Source: Thiothrix eikelboomii (GTDB taxonomy: Bacteria > Pseudomonadota > Gammaproteobacteria > Thiotrichales > Thiotrichaceae). From it: a DNA stretch of 64,000 nt. Position 1 is the first letter of the stretch. Every line of letters starts with the position of its first letter. Below, piece by piece: positions 1 through 9,258 of the stretch. A program made the position numbers and the translations under genes. The notes beneath the pieces are model-generated. The model saw only the letters and a list, made by a program, of their open reading frames with translations, did not search any database and was not told where the DNA came from. The DNA lies in assembly GCF_900167255.1 (NCBI RefSeq), contig NZ_FUYB01000003.1:327425-391424 (forward strand). Reading direction: 5' to 3'.

Positions 1-135
1 CGTTTGCGTCTCACTTTTTTACAAAATACTTTACAAAAAGCTTGGTTGAATAATCTAACGGCTGAGCAAGCCACCAACGAACTGATTCAACTGGTGGATG
101 AGGCTTTAGCTGCGCAAAATAGCGCTAATCATTAA
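1..135 (+). CDS. C-terminal end of an unidentified protein (5' truncated by window edge)
   Basis: Frame 1 is open from the first base and stops with TAA at 133-135, giving 44 residues rich in Leu, Gln, Asn and Ala that end in NSANH. The fragment looks helical (AEQATNELIQLVDEALA) and shows no family signature I recognise. It could be the end of any plus-strand gene lying left of the window. Nothing about function can be said. The 170 bases that follow, up to the response-regulator start, hold no clear terminator. Confidence 0.5.
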   Translation, partial: RLRLTFLQNTLQKAWLNNLTAEQATNELIQLVDEALAAQNSANH

Positions 136-305
136 ATGCAGTCTTATTAAGAACTAGAGTCTCCCTATTTCATCGGAGGTCATTTTGTACATATTTTCAG
201 CAAAAACAAATTTTCTGACGGATAGCCTTACCTGAACTCTCGTGTTTGTGTTATAGAAGAAAAAAAATCACCAACAAGCCAGCCGTGTTACCGAGGGAGC
301 AAATC

Positions 306-1070
306 ATGGTTCATCGCAGAAGTTCCGGGGGGATAATGCCCGGTCTTTGCTCTGTGCCTGAGATTAAAGTTGCAGTCGTGGATGACGATGCGATTACTCG
401 TTTTTTATTGGGTTCTGCCCTGCGCGAAAATCAAATGACCGTCTTTGAATGTGAAAGCGCCGAAGCCTTGTTTACTTTGCTTCAGCACGCGAGGTTAGAC
501 GTGATTATTCTTGACTTGGTATTACCACAGATTAATGGGCTGGATGCCCTCAGTTATCTGCGTGAACAATCCGCCGTCGGCGTGATTATGATTTCATCCC
601 GCGCCAACGCTGAGCAGCGTTTGTTTGGCTTGCGGGAAGGCGCCGATGATTTCATCAGCAAGCCCGTCGTGACGGATGAACTGGTGTTCAAAGTAAAATC
701 ACTGGCCTTACGTGTCCATCATCAACAAGGTTACACGTCGAAGCAGTCGTCGTTAGCCCTTGCTAATTGTGAATTGCTGATCGAAGAACAAATCTTGGCA
801 CGGATGGACCGAACCGCGACTTGCCCCTTGAGTGAAGCTGAACAACGTTTGCTGGTGTTGTTAGTCCAACAAGCCCCGCAAGCCTGCAGCCGTAAATCCT
901 TATTGCACTGTGTCAGTCGCAGCGAAATCAGCCTCGGTAATGATCGCAGCGTCGATACTTTGATCAGCCGTATCCGTAATAAACTGAGAATGCTAGATTG
1001 CACCGCCTCTATTAGTGCGGTGCGTGGGCAGGGTTATCGTTTGCAACTGGATGATTCTGTACCTATTTAA
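306..1070 (+). CDS. OmpR/PhoB-family two-component response regulator
   Basis: A 254-residue protein with an N-terminal receiver domain and a C-terminal winged-helix DNA-binding domain. The receiver shows the acidic cluster VVDDD, the phospho-acceptor Asp70 in IILDL, the switch Ser in MISSR and the conserved Lys in SKP. The C-terminal domain ends in the usual SVDTLISRIRNKL and RGQGYRL motifs of trans_reg_C proteins. The frame is open further upstream from a TTG, but the ATG at 306 has GAGGGAG eight bases before it; an in-frame ATG at 336 behind a run of six G is an alternative. It is probably a transcription factor phosphorylated by a histidine kinase, and the hybrid kinase at 1561 is the natural candidate partner. 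The target genes are unknown. Confidence 0.9.
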   Translation: MVHRRSSGGIMPGLCSVPEIKVAVVDDDAITRFLLGSALRENQMTVFECESAEALFTLLQHARLDVIILDLVLPQINGLDALSYLREQSAVGVIMISSRANAEQRLFGLREGADDFISKPVVTDELVFKVKSLALRVHHQQGYTSKQSSLALANCELLIEEQILARMDRTATCPLSEAEQRLLVLLVQQAPQACSRKSLLHCVSRSEISLGNDRSVDTLISRIRNKLRMLDCTASISAVRGQGYRLQLDDSVPI

Positions 1071-1125
1071 TCCAGACCTCGGCCATGCTGGTTGCTGCTT
1101 ATAGGACTAGGTTGATTGTTGGTTC

Positions 1126-1374
1126 TTAGGGCTTCGAAATTTTGCAGTTCACCTTGCAAGTATAGGGAAGCTTGGTAGGGATAGACTGTTGAGTGGGTTG
1201 GCTAAAACTAGCCTTGCGCAGCTGCAGCTGAGTCGTTGGCTGTTGAGCTTCGGCTGGTTGGAGCGGAGCGCTATTATTTACCCCAACGACTGCAATCAAG
1301 GCAGAAAACAGCATACCTAAGGTCAATGGATCAATTGCGCCCCGCATTTTTTTCAGACTGTTGGTTTTCATCAT
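1126..1374 (-). CDS. Small single-pass membrane protein, function unknown
   Basis: An 82-residue protein with a basic N-terminus, one hydrophobic helix (LGMLFSALIAVVGV, about residues 16-30) and a Gln/Thr/Pro-rich tail carrying two Cys (CKVNCK). The ATG at 1374 is preceded by a strong GAGGGAG ribosome-binding site; the longer open frame to 1479 has no such site. The helix could be an uncleaved anchor or a signal peptide, which would place the tail in the periplasm. It lies between a response regulator and a hybrid kinase on the opposite strand, convergent with the first and divergent from the second. It may be regulated by or accessory to that system, but this is only positional inference. 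I do not recognise the family. Confidence 0.55.
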   Translation of the reverse strand: MMKTNSLKKMRGAIDPLTLGMLFSALIAVVGVNNSAPLQPAEAQQPTTQLQLRKASFSQPTQQSIPTKLPYTCKVNCKISKP

Positions 1375-1547
1375 CAATACTCCCTCGCATTTTGAAACTC
1401 TGGTTACTGGCAGCTTCACCGGTGGACGGGCTTTGGGGTGGCTGCTTGAAAACCACTGTAACGGGAAGTTTGTCAACACACTGTCAACAAAAGCTTATAA
1501 TTGCAACGACGAGAAATAATCGTGGGGCAAGGCGGGTGAGGGAATTA

Positions 1548-1571
1548 ATGAGCTATAACAATGCAGCATAA
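1548..1571 (+). CDS. Seven-residue leader ORF overlapping the kinase start
   Basis: ATG at 1548 encodes MSYNNAA and stops at 1571, ten bases inside the kinase gene in another frame. It has GAGGG at a good spacing, whereas the kinase ATG at 1561 has no Shine-Dalgarno sequence of its own. This suggests that ribosomes load at the leader and the kinase is translated by coupling. Chance is possible for so short a frame. Confidence 0.3.
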   Translation: MSYNNAA

Positions 1572-4257
1572 ACAGGAGCAACCAGCAGTTGCTTGTCAAC
1601 GGGTCTTGTACGCCGGCATAGCTATGCTATGGATGTTCTTGTCACTCTTGCCAGTCGTGCAAGCCTTGGAACTCACGGATCACAGCCGCCAAACTATCAC
1701 CAGCTTTGCGGATAAAAATCAAATATTGCACGATCCTGATGCCAGCCTTACCCCCGAGATGGCCTTAATAAGAATCACTGCCACAGCCTATCAATCAGAT
1801 GATGATAAGCTTAGTTTAGGGCAGTCTTGGATCTATACGCCGCTGCTGAATCGTTCTGAGCAGTTAGACTGGGTAGTGCGCTCCAATAATACTCTATTTG
1901 AAGAACTGGATTTTTACCTGCACTGCCAAGGGCAATCCTTACAAGTCTTACCTCGCCCAGCCATAGGCTTTAAGAGTCCGCAGTTTCTGACCGCTTATTT
2001 TGTTCCTATTGTCTTGCCTAGCCATCTCAGTTGTGGCCTGTTGCAGCGTGCGAAGGTTTCTGCGCTGAGTCATCTTAGGGCTTATCTAATGACAGCTCCC
2101 GTGGCAATAGAGCAAGCAGGTCTGCATACGGCTTTAAGCCTGACAGGGGTCGGTATTACGCTAGGCTTGATCATTTATAATTTTTTATTGTTTTTTTCCA
2201 TACGCAGCAGTACCTATCTCATTTATACCCTTTATGCCTGCCTGCATTTATCCTTGATTTTGGTGGTGAGCATCAAGCCTGAAACCCTGATCGACTTGTT
2301 TGATGATGCGCGGCATGCCTTGCGTTTCTTGGGCATCAGCATGATGTTTTTTTTGTTTTGGTTCTCACTGAAGTTCATGCAACCCGGGATTCAAGCAGCT
2401 CGTTATGATCACAGTAAGCCTAACCTGTATCGAGTTTTGCGGGTGCTTGTTTTCTTAAGCTTATTGGCCATGTTGGTGATGCTGTTGTCTGCCTTATTGA
2501 CGCTGTTTTGGCCTGAGTTTTTATTCGCTAGAACCCGAGTTTTATCTTATATCTACATTGTGTCCAGTGTGCTTATTCCCCTGCTGGCGCTCACGGTGGC
2601 GCTCAGTGGTTACAAGCCAGCCTGGGTCTTTTTACCCGCTTGGACCATCCTGCTGATTAGCCATGCGATTACCTTGCTGGACTGGCTAAGTTACATCGAC
2701 TTGTATGGCTGGGAACGCATCTTAACAATGCTGGCAGCAAACTTGGAAATGATGATCTTGTCGATAGCTTTGGGGATGAGCCTAAGAGACTCTTATCGGG
2801 CGCGGGACCGTGCTCAGTTGGCACGTGAACATGCAGAGTTGCTGGTCGAACAACAAGACCGTTTTATTTCTACCCTAAGCCATGAAATACGCACCCCGTT
2901 ACATGCCATGCTAGGTGCCACCGAGTTGCTCGGACGTACTGAATTATCCACTAACCAACAGGAGCTATGGAGCACGACACATTATGCCGCCGAGTCGATG
3001 TATGCCTTGGTGGATAATTTGCTGGATCGAGCCCAGTTCAAACAAGCCAAGCTCCTAGAAAAAGACGAGGTATTTGACCCCCAACGCCTATTGGATGCTT
3101 TGGTGCAGTTATTGCGTCCTCGAGCAACCGAAAAAAACCTGCTGATCCATCTGCAGACTCGTGACTTGCCGACTCATCTGCTAGGTAAACCCGTTCTGTT
3201 ACGGCGGATGTTAATCAATCTGCTCAGCAATGCCATCAAGTATACTGAAGTCGGCGAGATTCAAGTCTGGGTCAAATGGCAAGCTGCTCAGCAAACTTTG
3301 TGGGTCAGTGTTAAAGATACAGGTTGTGGATTGTCAACCGAGCAACTCGCACATCTCGAAACCCGTTTTAATCGCGGCATTGAAGTTTTATATAGCCAAC
3401 AAGCCAGTTCGGGGCTAGGCTTGCCGATTTGTTTTGAGATGATGCGTGCCGTAGGGGGACAATTAAGCCTCACCAGTGAACTCGGTCAGGGAACAGAAGC
3501 TCGTTTTAATCTGAGCATGCATTTACCCAACCCGAATTCTATTGAACTTAAACGAGGGGTGGTTAGTAAGCCACTAGCGATCTTGGTGGTGGATGATGTC
3601 GCCAGCAATCGGATGTTAGCCTGTGAGACTTTGAAAGCTGCTGGACATCAGGTCTGGCAGGCGGCTGATGGTCGAGAGGCTTTAGCTTTATTACAAAAAC
3701 AGACATTTGATCGGGTACTTAGCGATCTACGTATGCCCCATTTAGATGGAGCCCAGCTGCTAAAACACATTCGCCAGCAGTATCCGCCATCAGCCTTAAG
3801 CGTTATTTTGACCTCTGCCCATTTTACCGCTGAGCAAAGTGAACCGTTATTAGCCCTAGACGCCAAGCTGCTTGCTAAACCGTATACACCAGAAGCCTTG
3901 CTTGCTGCGATCCAAGGGGCAAGTCAGACGGTGTTACCCCCCCCTGAGGCTGAAGAAACGAGTTTGGAACGTATTCAAGCGCGCTGGGGCGATGAAAAAA
4001 CTTCAATCTTGTTAGCACTCTACCAAACCCAAATGGATGAAGATGTGCAGAGAATCCGCGAAGGGCTCAGTGTGCACGATGAGTCTCGCATTCGCGTCGC
4101 AGCTCACCGCATCGTGAGTGCTAGCCGAGCACTTGGTTTACCAGCCAATGCCGAAGCTGCCCTCCAAATTGAAACCCATCAAGAACATCAAGCCTTAATA
4201 GACTGGCTTACATTTGGTCAAATGATTGAGCAGCAGCTGGGCTTAATTAAAGTTTGA
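1561..4257 (+). CDS. Hybrid sensor histidine kinase with 7TM-DISM sensor, receiver and HPt-like domain
   Basis: An 898-residue membrane kinase. It starts with a signal peptide (cleavage probably after VVQA), then a periplasmic 7TMR-DISMED2-like region (about 40-170) and seven transmembrane helices (about 185-405). The HisKA domain carries the phospho-accepting His441 in SHEIRTP. The HATPase_c domain shows the N box (NLLSNAIKYT), DTGCGL and SGLGLPI. A receiver has its acceptor Asp722 in LSDLRMP. The C-terminal region resembles an HPt domain with His849 in AHRIVSAS, which is degenerate compared with the usual AHxLKG. This makes a His-Asp-His relay that would hand phosphate to a separate regulator, probably the one at 306. 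The start codon lacks its own ribosome-binding site; see the overlapping micro-ORF at 1548. Confidence 0.9.
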   Translation: MQHKQEQPAVACQRVLYAGIAMLWMFLSLLPVVQALELTDHSRQTITSFADKNQILHDPDASLTPEMALIRITATAYQSDDDKLSLGQSWIYTPLLNRSEQLDWVVRSNNTLFEELDFYLHCQGQSLQVLPRPAIGFKSPQFLTAYFVPIVLPSHLSCGLLQRAKVSALSHLRAYLMTAPVAIEQAGLHTALSLTGVGITLGLIIYNFLLFFSIRSSTYLIYTLYACLHLSLILVVSIKPETLIDLFDDARHALRFLGISMMFFLFWFSLKFMQPGIQAARYDHSKPNLYRVLRVLVFLSLLAMLVMLLSALLTLFWPEFLFARTRVLSYIYIVSSVLIPLLALTVALSGYKPAWVFLPAWTILLISHAITLLDWLSYIDLYGWERILTMLAANLEMMILSIALGMSLRDSYRARDRAQLAREHAELLVEQQDRFISTLSHEIRTPLHAMLGATELLGRTELSTNQQELWSTTHYAAESMYALVDNLLDRAQFKQAKLLEKDEVFDPQRLLDALVQLLRPRATEKNLLIHLQTRDLPTHLLGKPVLLRRMLINLLSNAIKYTEVGEIQVWVKWQAAQQTLWVSVKDTGCGLSTEQLAHLETRFNRGIEVLYSQQASSGLGLPICFEMMRAVGGQLSLTSELGQGTEARFNLSMHLPNPNSIELKRGVVSKPLAILVVDDVASNRMLACETLKAAGHQVWQAADGREALALLQKQTFDRVLSDLRMPHLDGAQLLKHIRQQYPPSALSVILTSAHFTAEQSEPLLALDAKLLAKPYTPEALLAAIQGASQTVLPPPEAEETSLERIQARWGDEKTSILLALYQTQMDEDVQRIREGLSVHDESRIRVAAHRIVSASRALGLPANAEAALQIETHQEHQALIDWLTFGQMIEQQLGLIKV

Positions 4258-4272
4258 ATCTTTACACTGCAA

Positions 4273-4707
4273 TTATTGGCTCGACTTTGCCTGTTGAGCA
4301 GCAGCCATTGCATCGGCAATCGCATAGCTATAGGCACAATCCACATCCATCCGCACTTTTTGCAAGCCCTCTACCCCTTCTTCCAAAATCACGGCCAATG
4401 GAGTGCGCTGTTGAAAACGGCGATGCGGACGACGTAGCCACATTAGGCGCATTTGTGCACTGAAGGGAAAGGTAGTAGCCAGCGCTTCGGTAATCCCACT
4501 GATATGCTCAAGACGAACTTGCAGCTCAGGAGCATTCGGCAAAGCCCGCTCACCATTAAAATAAGAGCTTAGATGGCGCGGTTTAATCTCCGTTGCCAAA
4601 CCCAATAAGCTAACAACCTCTTCAGCACTAAGTTGCCAATCGGCCAATTGCGCTAAGACCTGCTCGGTACGTTGGGTGAGTTCAGCATCATTCATGAGGG
4701 GTCTCAT
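4273..4707 (-). CDS. MbcA/ParS/Xre-type antitoxin-like protein (DUF2384)
   Basis: A 144-residue protein. The C-terminal third (MWLRRPHRRFQQRTPLAVIL and the stretch after it, about residues 88-128) matches the MbcA/ParS/Xre toxin-binding domain, whose hallmark is a WLxxPxxxxxxxTPL pattern followed by an acidic helix. The N-terminal part is helical, with KPRHLSSYFNGERALPNAP, and is not a clear HTH. Members of this family usually neutralise RES-domain NAD-degrading toxins, but no RES gene is adjacent. The neighbour on the same strand is a small helical protein 50 bases upstream. The start is uncertain: ATG 4707 and ATG 4695 both lack a good ribosome-binding site. It may be a solitary regulator. 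Confidence 0.6.
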   Translation of the reverse strand: MRPLMNDAELTQRTEQVLAQLADWQLSAEEVVSLLGLATEIKPRHLSSYFNGERALPNAPELQVRLEHISGITEALATTFPFSAQMRLMWLRRPHRRFQQRTPLAVILEEGVEGLQKVRMDVDCAYSYAIADAMAAAQQAKSSQ

Positions 4708-4757
4708 TGGTTAGTTGATTAGTGTTTAGTCGTTTTCAGCGGGCTGATAGTAATCAC

Positions 4758-5003
4758 TTATGCTGATTTAGGTTCATCAGTGAAGCGAGGTAACTCACGG
4801 GTTGTCAAACCCTCTTGGGTGGCTAGCTCACGCTCACGAGCAGCAATCAAATCAAAGCAAGCTTTCACATCCTCGACTGTGGCCTCACTTAAAGGATAAG
4901 CCTGCATCGGCTCTCTCGCCGTGAGATCACGGATAATACTCGCCAAGGTCTTACGCATCGCCATGAGGATACGCCGCTCTTGAGAAAGGGTCTGATCAAC
5001 CAT
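4758..5003 (-). CDS. Small conserved helical protein of unknown function
   Basis: An 81-residue, charged, fully helical protein. Its centre reads RKTLASIIRDLTAREPMQAYPLSEATVEDV split over two helices, followed by an IAARERELA helix. I have the impression that short proteins of this kind recur in gammaproteobacteria, but I cannot name the family. The ATG at 5003 follows GGAG with good spacing, so the longer frame to 5030 was not used. It has no signal peptide or membrane segment. It lies between the PaiB-like gene and the antitoxin-like gene, all on the minus strand with short gaps, so co-transcription is possible. Confidence 0.6.
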   Translation of the reverse strand: MVDQTLSQERRILMAMRKTLASIIRDLTAREPMQAYPLSEATVEDVKACFDLIAARERELATQEGLTTRELPRFTDEPKSA

Positions 5004-5065
5004 GACTGCTCCAAGAAAAGAAGAAATCATTAGCTTAGAGTGTTCTAGTTTCTACGCCTATCCTC

Positions 5066-5704
5066 CTAATGGGCAGTCCTTAAGTTTTTCATGACGGTTG
5101 CTAAATCAATAGCTTTAGCATTTTGTGTCTGATTTAACCCTTCGATCACCCCTTGATACTCTCGACTCGGTTTATTTTGACTCAATTTCCACTTACCCTC
5201 CCAGCGAGTGATTTCCAGCTCAATCCCAACAATTGCCTTGAGCATTGTCTGCAAATAATCATCTGGTGCATCTGACATCTGCCAAGGTTTAGCTAAACCT
5301 AGTTCTTGCTGCTGGGTAAGCTTTTCCAAAAATTCACGCAACCACAGGGGATCATCCTGCACCCGTAGATGCCCATAAACATTCAGCACACTATAATTCC
5401 AAGTTGGTACTTCTTTGCCATGCTCCGTTTTAGACGGATACCAGTTTGGCGAAATATAAGCATCGTTCCCATGAAAAATCACCAAAGCCTCCAATTGGGT
5501 GTCAAAATCACGCCAAATCGGATTCGCCCGTGCCACATGGCCTTGCAATAAACCTAATCCCCCATTCGCTTCAAAATAAAGTGGAATTGGATTGGCATTC
5601 AGACCTTGCGCTCCCAGCGTAACTAAACTGGCTAAAGGTGAGGAACGGATTAAATTTTGCAGGACTTGTGGGTCAGATTGCTCGAAATGCTTAGGAACAT
5701 ACAT
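5066..5704 (-). CDS. PaiB-like FMN-binding split-barrel protein
   Basis: A 212-residue protein of the PaiB/negative transcriptional regulator family. It starts with the typical MYVPKHFE and contains NPIPLYF, HVARANP, the FHGNDAYISPNWYPSK stretch and VPTWNYSVLNVYG. These are the flavin-like split-barrel signatures of the family. Bacillus PaiB represses sporulation and protease genes; in most bacteria the role is unknown and could be flavin or haem binding. Its start overlaps the end of truC by 14 bases, so the two are translationally linked. Confidence 0.85.
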   Translation of the reverse strand: MYVPKHFEQSDPQVLQNLIRSSPLASLVTLGAQGLNANPIPLYFEANGGLGLLQGHVARANPIWRDFDTQLEALVIFHGNDAYISPNWYPSKTEHGKEVPTWNYSVLNVYGHLRVQDDPLWLREFLEKLTQQQELGLAKPWQMSDAPDDYLQTMLKAIVGIELEITRWEGKWKLSQNKPSREYQGVIEGLNQTQNAKAIDLATVMKNLRTAH

Positions 5705-6443
5705 CTAGATCACCTACTAGTAAATTGTTGCTAGCGACAGCTTGTAAAACTTGTACAAACTCTTCGGCTAACGGTGCTTGAAGCCTTAAGGTCACTTTAT
5801 TTACGGGATGTAAAAAGCTTAAAGTTTGTGCATGCAATAACAACCGTTCACAACCAAACTGCTCCCGAAATAACTGATTTTGCTTGCCATCGCCATGTGT
5901 AGTATCCCCCACAATCGGATGAAAAATATGCTTCAAATGGCGACGTAATTGATGCTTACGTCCAGTTTTAGGTTGCAGCTCTAACAGTGAATAGCGGCTG
6001 GTTAAATGCTTACCTGATGCCAAGGGCAATTCAAATTGCTCCAGCCTTCGATACTGCGTAATCGCGGTTTGAGCCGGCTTATCCTGAGCCGCTTGAGCAT
6101 CCGCGATTTCATCTAATACTTCTTTCAGCGGATAATCAATCACCGCTTCAGCCGCGCAGAAGCCACGAACTAAGGCGAGATAAGTCTTCTCTAGCGCAGC
6201 TTGGGTAAATTGCTCAGTCAAAAGGCGTGCGATATTGGGGTCTAAAGCAAATAACAGCACACCCGAAGTTGGTCGATCCAAACGATGTGGCGGATAAACT
6301 TTTTGGCCGATTTGATCACGCAGTAACTGCACAGCAAACCGCGTTTCATGTTTATCAATCAGGCTACGATGCACCAATAAACCCGATGGCTTATTGATAG
6401 CCACTAAAAATTCGTCTTGATAAAGAATCTCAAGCGGTGACAA
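5691..6443 (-). CDS. truC: tRNA pseudouridine(65) synthase TruC
   Basis: A 250-residue RluA-family enzyme that isomerises U65 in tRNA. The N-terminus (LEILYQDEFLVAINKPSG) is that of TruC, and the catalytic Asp56 sits in HRLDRPTSG. The GRKHQLRRHLKHI motif follows. The only start that keeps the family's usual N-terminus is TTG at 6443, three bases after the miaB stop, so it is probably translated by coupling to miaB. Its 3' end overlaps the PaiB-like gene. Confidence 0.9.
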   Translation of the reverse strand: MSPLEILYQDEFLVAINKPSGLLVHRSLIDKHETRFAVQLLRDQIGQKVYPPHRLDRPTSGVLLFALDPNIARLLTEQFTQAALEKTYLALVRGFCAAEAVIDYPLKEVLDEIADAQAAQDKPAQTAITQYRRLEQFELPLASGKHLTSRYSLLELQPKTGRKHQLRRHLKHIFHPIVGDTTHGDGKQNQLFREQFGCERLLLHAQTLSFLHPVNKVTLRLQAPLAEEFVQVLQAVASNNLLVGDLDVCS

Positions 6444-6446
6444 AGT

Positions 6447-7811
6447 TCAAAGCGCCTGCATATCCATACGACCCGCCTCAGCTTCGACCGCAACCACAAC
6501 ACCGCGCAAAGAATTCGGGAGTGCTTCAGTAATCTGCAAATCAACAAAACGCCCAATCCAACGGGGATTGCCATCGAAATTTACCACGCGATTATTTTCA
6601 GTACGCCCCGCTAATTGATGGGGGTCTTTCTTCGCAGGGCGCTCGACCAATACACGCTGTACGGTCCCGACCATCGCTTGGCTAATCGCATTCGCACTGG
6701 CCAAAATCCGGCTTTGCAGTACTTGCAAACGCTGCTTCTTAACCTCCATCGGTGTGTCATCTTGTAAACTGGCCGCCGGTGTTCCGGGGCGAGCGCTATA
6801 GATAAAGCTGAAGCTATGATCAAAACCCACCTCATCAATCAGCTTCATCGTATCCGCAAAATCTTTCTCGGTTTCGCCGGGAAAACCCACAATAAAATCC
6901 GAGGACAGACTAATCATCGGACGAATTTGACGCAATTGACGAAGCTTCGATTTATACTCAATCGCCATGTGATTACGCTTCATTGCCGCCAAAATCCGAT
7001 CGGAACCGCTTTGCACAGGCAGATGTAAATGACTGACCAACTCAGGAACTTGGGCATACACATTAATCAGGCTTTCACTAAACTCATTGGGGTGCGAAGT
7101 GGTAAAACGAATCCGATCAATGCCTTCCACAGCCGCCACATATTGAATCAGTAATGCTAAATCAGCGATCTCACCATCATGCATGCTGCCACGATAGGCA
7201 TTCACATTTTGCCCCAGCAGATTGACCTCGCGCACGCCTTGCGCCGCTAATTGCGCCACTTCGGCTAGCACATCATCAAAGGGGCGGGAGATTTCTTCGC
7301 CACGGGTATAAGGCACGACACAGAAGGTACAGTATTTATTGCAACCCTCCATAATCGAGACAAAAGCAGTCGGACCTTCCGCCCGTGGTTCTGGCAGGTG
7401 ATCAAACTTTTCGATTTCAGGAAAGCTAATATCCACCACGGGCTTACGATGGGTACGTACTTGTTTAATCAAATCCGGTAAGCGATGCAAAGTTTGGGGG
7501 CCAAACACCACATCAACTAACGGCGCACGCTCACGCAAGGCCTCCCCTTCTTGGCTTGCAACACAACCACCGACACCAATAATCACCTGTGGATTTTTCT
7601 CTTTCAATGCCCGCCAGCGTCCCACTTGCGAAAATACCTTTTCTTGCGCTTTCTCACGAATAGAACAGGTATTAAGCAATAACACATCAGCTTCTTCAGG
7701 ATTATCCGTCAGCTCCATCCCCTCGTGTGCATGCAGCACATCCAGCATTTTTGCCGAATCATACTCATTCATCTGACAGCCGTGAGTTTCTATGAAAATT
7801 TTACCTGCCAT
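6447..7811 (-). CDS. miaB: tRNA-2-methylthio-N6-isopentenyladenosine synthase MiaB
   Basis: A 454-residue radical-SAM methylthiotransferase that converts i6A37 to ms2i6A37 in tRNA. The N-terminal UPF0004 domain has the second-cluster cysteines C12, C49 and C83. The radical-SAM cysteines are C157, C161 and C164 (CNKYCTFC), followed by VVPYTRG. A TRAM domain closes the protein (VQRVLVER onward). The ATG at 7811 has AAGG six bases before it. It is the first gene of a minus-strand run with truC and the PaiB-like gene. The 230 bases upstream should hold the promoter. Confidence 0.97.
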   Translation of the reverse strand: MAGKIFIETHGCQMNEYDSAKMLDVLHAHEGMELTDNPEEADVLLLNTCSIREKAQEKVFSQVGRWRALKEKNPQVIIGVGGCVASQEGEALRERAPLVDVVFGPQTLHRLPDLIKQVRTHRKPVVDISFPEIEKFDHLPEPRAEGPTAFVSIMEGCNKYCTFCVVPYTRGEEISRPFDDVLAEVAQLAAQGVREVNLLGQNVNAYRGSMHDGEIADLALLIQYVAAVEGIDRIRFTTSHPNEFSESLINVYAQVPELVSHLHLPVQSGSDRILAAMKRNHMAIEYKSKLRQLRQIRPMISLSSDFIVGFPGETEKDFADTMKLIDEVGFDHSFSFIYSARPGTPAASLQDDTPMEVKKQRLQVLQSRILASANAISQAMVGTVQRVLVERPAKKDPHQLAGRTENNRVVNFDGNPRWIGRFVDLQITEALPNSLRGVVVAVEAEAGRMDMQAL

Positions 7812-8042
7812 CTAAACCTTACCTAATTGCGTTGCCGAAGTTAAAAAAAGACCGACTATTATCCTTATCTGGCTAGTGCGCAACAACTATAAATTTTGTA
7901 GGGAAAACAAGCATTTTAGCCAAACTTTTGCCACAACCTTGACCGAGCATTATAAGAGTGTTTATATCCGCCTTATTAGTTATTAATTCAGTATTCAGCT
8001 AAAAAACTAAAATTCTTCATAAAAAACTTGCGAGGTCTTGAT

Positions 8043-9236
8043 ATGCAGATGTTTTTTTCAAAACAGAGGAATCAGTGGCTGCTAGGCCTATTTTTATTGT
8101 TCGCCTTGGTTACACAACCGGTAAATGCTGAAAATTTAGACTGTAAACAACCCTATAAAGTGGTCAAAGGCGATAGTTTAAGTACCATTGCCCAACGTGC
8201 TTATGGCAGTGCGAGTAAATACAGCATGATTTATTATGCAAACCGTGAATTACTGACCAAAGGGCCATCCACTGTTTTGGTTAATCAAGAACTACGTCTG
8301 CCCTGTTTGTCTGATCCCGAAATAGCCTCCCCTCAAACTGCAGCGCCCACCTCAACAACCGCCACCACGACCACCACCGCAGTCAGCACGGTGACTGAAA
8401 ATACGGCTGACCCTACCACTGAACTTACAACGACCAATATAACAACAGCCAATACAACCCCACCCACCCCAACTGTCAGCAAAATTGATATTCAATTATT
8501 AACCGCTGGTGATTATCAACCCTTCACTGACCAGTCTTTACCGAATGGCGGGCTGATTACTGATTTAGTAGAAACAGCACTGAAAAACCAAAATCTCCAC
8601 TATAAACTCACTTGGATTAATGATTGGTCAGCTCATCTTGACCCTTTAATCAAAGAAAAGAAATACGATATGGGTTTTCCTTGGCTGAACCCCGGCTGCC
8701 CAACGATGGAGCATTTTCGTTGTCAATTCTTATTTTCCACCCCGATTTTTCAAATGCTTGAGGTTTTATTTACTCGCAATGAAGCCCCGTTAATCTTTGA
8801 AAAAGATGACGATATGATTGGCCATACCCTCTGCCGACCCAGTGGCTACTTCACACATGACTTAGATCGCACAGGTCGAGAGTGGCTAAAGAAAAACTTA
8901 ATCAAATTAGAGCAACCCCAATCGGTTAAAGAATGCTTTGAATTATTAATGGCAGGTAAAGTCGACGCGGTGGCAATGAATGATTTCACAGGACGTGAAA
9001 CCGTCGCCAAAATGGGCTTACACGACCAAGTAGCCGCGTTACCGCGTGAGCTTTCGGTCGAAGGTTTACATGTGCTTGTCCACAAAACTCATCCACGTGC
9101 GACTATTCTCTTAAATTATATCAACAAAGGTTTGAAAACTATTCAGGACTCGGGGGAGTATGATGCGATTATGGACAAGCATCTTACTAATCATTGGAAA
9201 ACTGTTGAATCATTGCAGAAACAACAGCCTAACTAG
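8043..9236 (+). CDS. Secreted LysM domain fused to a family-3 solute-binding domain
   Basis: A 397-residue protein with a signal peptide (QWLLGLFLLFALV, cleavage after VNA). One LysM domain follows (YKVVKGDSLSTIAQRAYGS to NQELRLPC, about residues 36-85), then a Thr/Pro-rich linker of about 55 residues. The rest is an SBP_bac_3-like domain (LTAGDYQPFTDQSLPNGG to the end). The LysM would hold it on peptidoglycan while the second domain binds a small ligand, such as an amino acid or a cell-wall fragment; the ligand is unknown. The ATG at 8043 follows GAGG at seven bases; the open frame from a TTG at 8028 was rejected. No ABC permease is nearby, so a sensing rather than transport role is plausible. 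The next gene starts 22 bases downstream. Confidence 0.8.
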   Translation: MQMFFSKQRNQWLLGLFLLFALVTQPVNAENLDCKQPYKVVKGDSLSTIAQRAYGSASKYSMIYYANRELLTKGPSTVLVNQELRLPCLSDPEIASPQTAAPTSTTATTTTTAVSTVTENTADPTTELTTTNITTANTTPPTPTVSKIDIQLLTAGDYQPFTDQSLPNGGLITDLVETALKNQNLHYKLTWINDWSAHLDPLIKEKKYDMGFPWLNPGCPTMEHFRCQFLFSTPIFQMLEVLFTRNEAPLIFEKDDDMIGHTLCRPSGYFTHDLDRTGREWLKKNLIKLEQPQSVKECFELLMAGKVDAVAMNDFTGRETVAKMGLHDQVAALPRELSVEGLHVLVHKTHPRATILLNYINKGLKTIQDSGEYDAIMDKHLTNHWKTVESLQKQQPN

Positions 9237-9258
9237 GGTTTAAGCAAGGGAGCAGCCT

